This document shows positions 63,837 through 64,000 of a stretch of 64,000 nt of DNA, piece by piece (the stretch's first letter is position 1; the number at the start of each line of letters is the position of its first letter). The stretch is from Ignavibacteria bacterium (GTDB taxonomy: Bacteria; Bacteroidota; Ignavibacteria; Ignavibacteriales; SURF-24), in the NCBI GenBank assembly GCA_025612245.1, contig JAAXKQ010000013.1, positions 83,979 to 147,978 on the forward strand. The letters run 5' to 3'. Below the pieces are notes generated by a model that searched no databases, was not told where the DNA came from, and worked only from the letters and a program-made list of their open reading frames with translations. The position numbers and the translations under genes are program-made.

Positions 63837-63890
63837 TTGTCTGCAACTGCTTATCCTGGGGCCCACCTTGACGAGGGGAGGGGTTCTTAA
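63837..63890 (+). CDS. 17-codon ORF behind a strong SD
   Basis: AAAGGAGGT ends four bases before a TTG start; the frame (MSATAYPGAHLDEGRGS) stops at 63890. The patch is GC-rich in AT-rich surroundings. It may be a leader peptide or only a chance ribosome-site match. Confidence 0.2.
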   Translation: MSATAYPGAHLDEGRGS

Positions 63891-63946
63891 AAAGTGCCTG
63901 TTTTCAGTTTACAATTTGGTATAGGAATAACATTATTCGCTCACAG

Positions 63947-63974
63947 AGAGTCTGTCCAAGAATCCGTGTAATTG
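63947..63974 (+). mobile_element. Possible IS256-family terminal inverted repeat at the right edge
   Basis: GAGTCTGTCCAAGAATCCGT...GTAATTG (63949-63974 region) resembles the ends of IS256-family elements, which commonly read G-TCC-AA-A-GTGTAA. If real, the element extends to the right, beyond the window. No transposase is visible here, so this rests on memory of family ends only. Confidence 0.3.
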
Positions 63975-64000
63975 ACCGATGCAGGCCTAAACATAAGATT

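Overview
The window looks like a chromosomal segment of a Gram-negative bacterium of the Ignavibacteria/Chlorobi/Bacteroidetes lineage, most likely Ignavibacteria. Four large secreted proteins end in a type IX secretion sorting tail built on the motif NYPNPFNP. There are outer-membrane systems (an Mla phospholipid transporter, a BamA/TamA-like barrel, an LptE-like lipoprotein), a GWxTD-domain protein, and mixed ATG/GTG/TTG starts with recognisable Shine-Dalgarno sequences. Almost everything from 1 to 60 kb is ordinary core sequence, mostly on the minus strand. The last 3.7 kb, beyond an initiator tRNA gene, is visibly more AT-rich and looks like an accessory island.

Layout. 1-6.3 kb: a cut-off gene, then a three-gene signalling operon (a REC-GAF-PAS histidine kinase, a REC-PAS NarX-type kinase and a NarL-type regulator). 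A 7-2-7 palindrome of NarL-operator geometry lies just downstream of the regulator. 6.3-11.5 kb: a regulatory-looking spacer, a lone MlaE-type permease, an RsbU-type phosphatase, a helical unknown, a very low-complexity secreted protein and a 49-residue membrane protein. 11.9-17.4 kb: uvrA and an mlaE-mlaF-mlaD operon. 17.6-22.1 kb: ubiA-like, rnhB and yraN, an outer-membrane barrel protein and a small secreted protein. 22.4-25.9 kb: a LytS/LytTR pair, a SprA-like metalloprotease and a PfkB sugar-phosphate kinase. 26-35 kb: GWxTD protein, rimO, cdsA, DUF2007, CPBP protease, DUF3108, GT9 glycosyltransferase, 3-methyladenine glycosylase and a lipoprotein. 35.7-42.7 kb: an envelope operon (sigma-54 activator, lptE, GT2, TPR), an MBL hydrolase, a SPOR protein and miaB. 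43-51.6 kb: secreted T9SS cargo, including a tandem duplication of a [TolB-like propeller + amidase] pair whose amidase 3' ends have been kept almost identical. 52-60 kb: PAS kinase, OsmC, DUF3185, hemW, recN and a large YCF48-like T9SS protein. 60.2 kb: initiator tRNA with a clear promoter and terminator. 60.3-64 kb: short ORFs, hairpins, a protein with a NPG motif reminiscent of uracil-DNA glycosylases, a large protein with a HEPN-like RNDFFH motif, and at the right edge a sequence resembling an IS256-family terminus.

How the parts fit. The envelope theme is strong: lipid transport (Mla), phospholipid synthesis (CdsA), barrel assembly, LPS-type modification (LptE, GT9, GT2), and cell-wall-directed or surface-displayed T9SS cargo. 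Signalling genes are unusually dense (four histidine kinases, two response regulators, one sigma-54 activator, one PP2C phosphatase). Most of the kinases carry no membrane segment, so they probably read cytoplasmic cues. The least explained part is the island at 60.3-64 kb. No complete defence or mobile system can be demonstrated there from this window alone.
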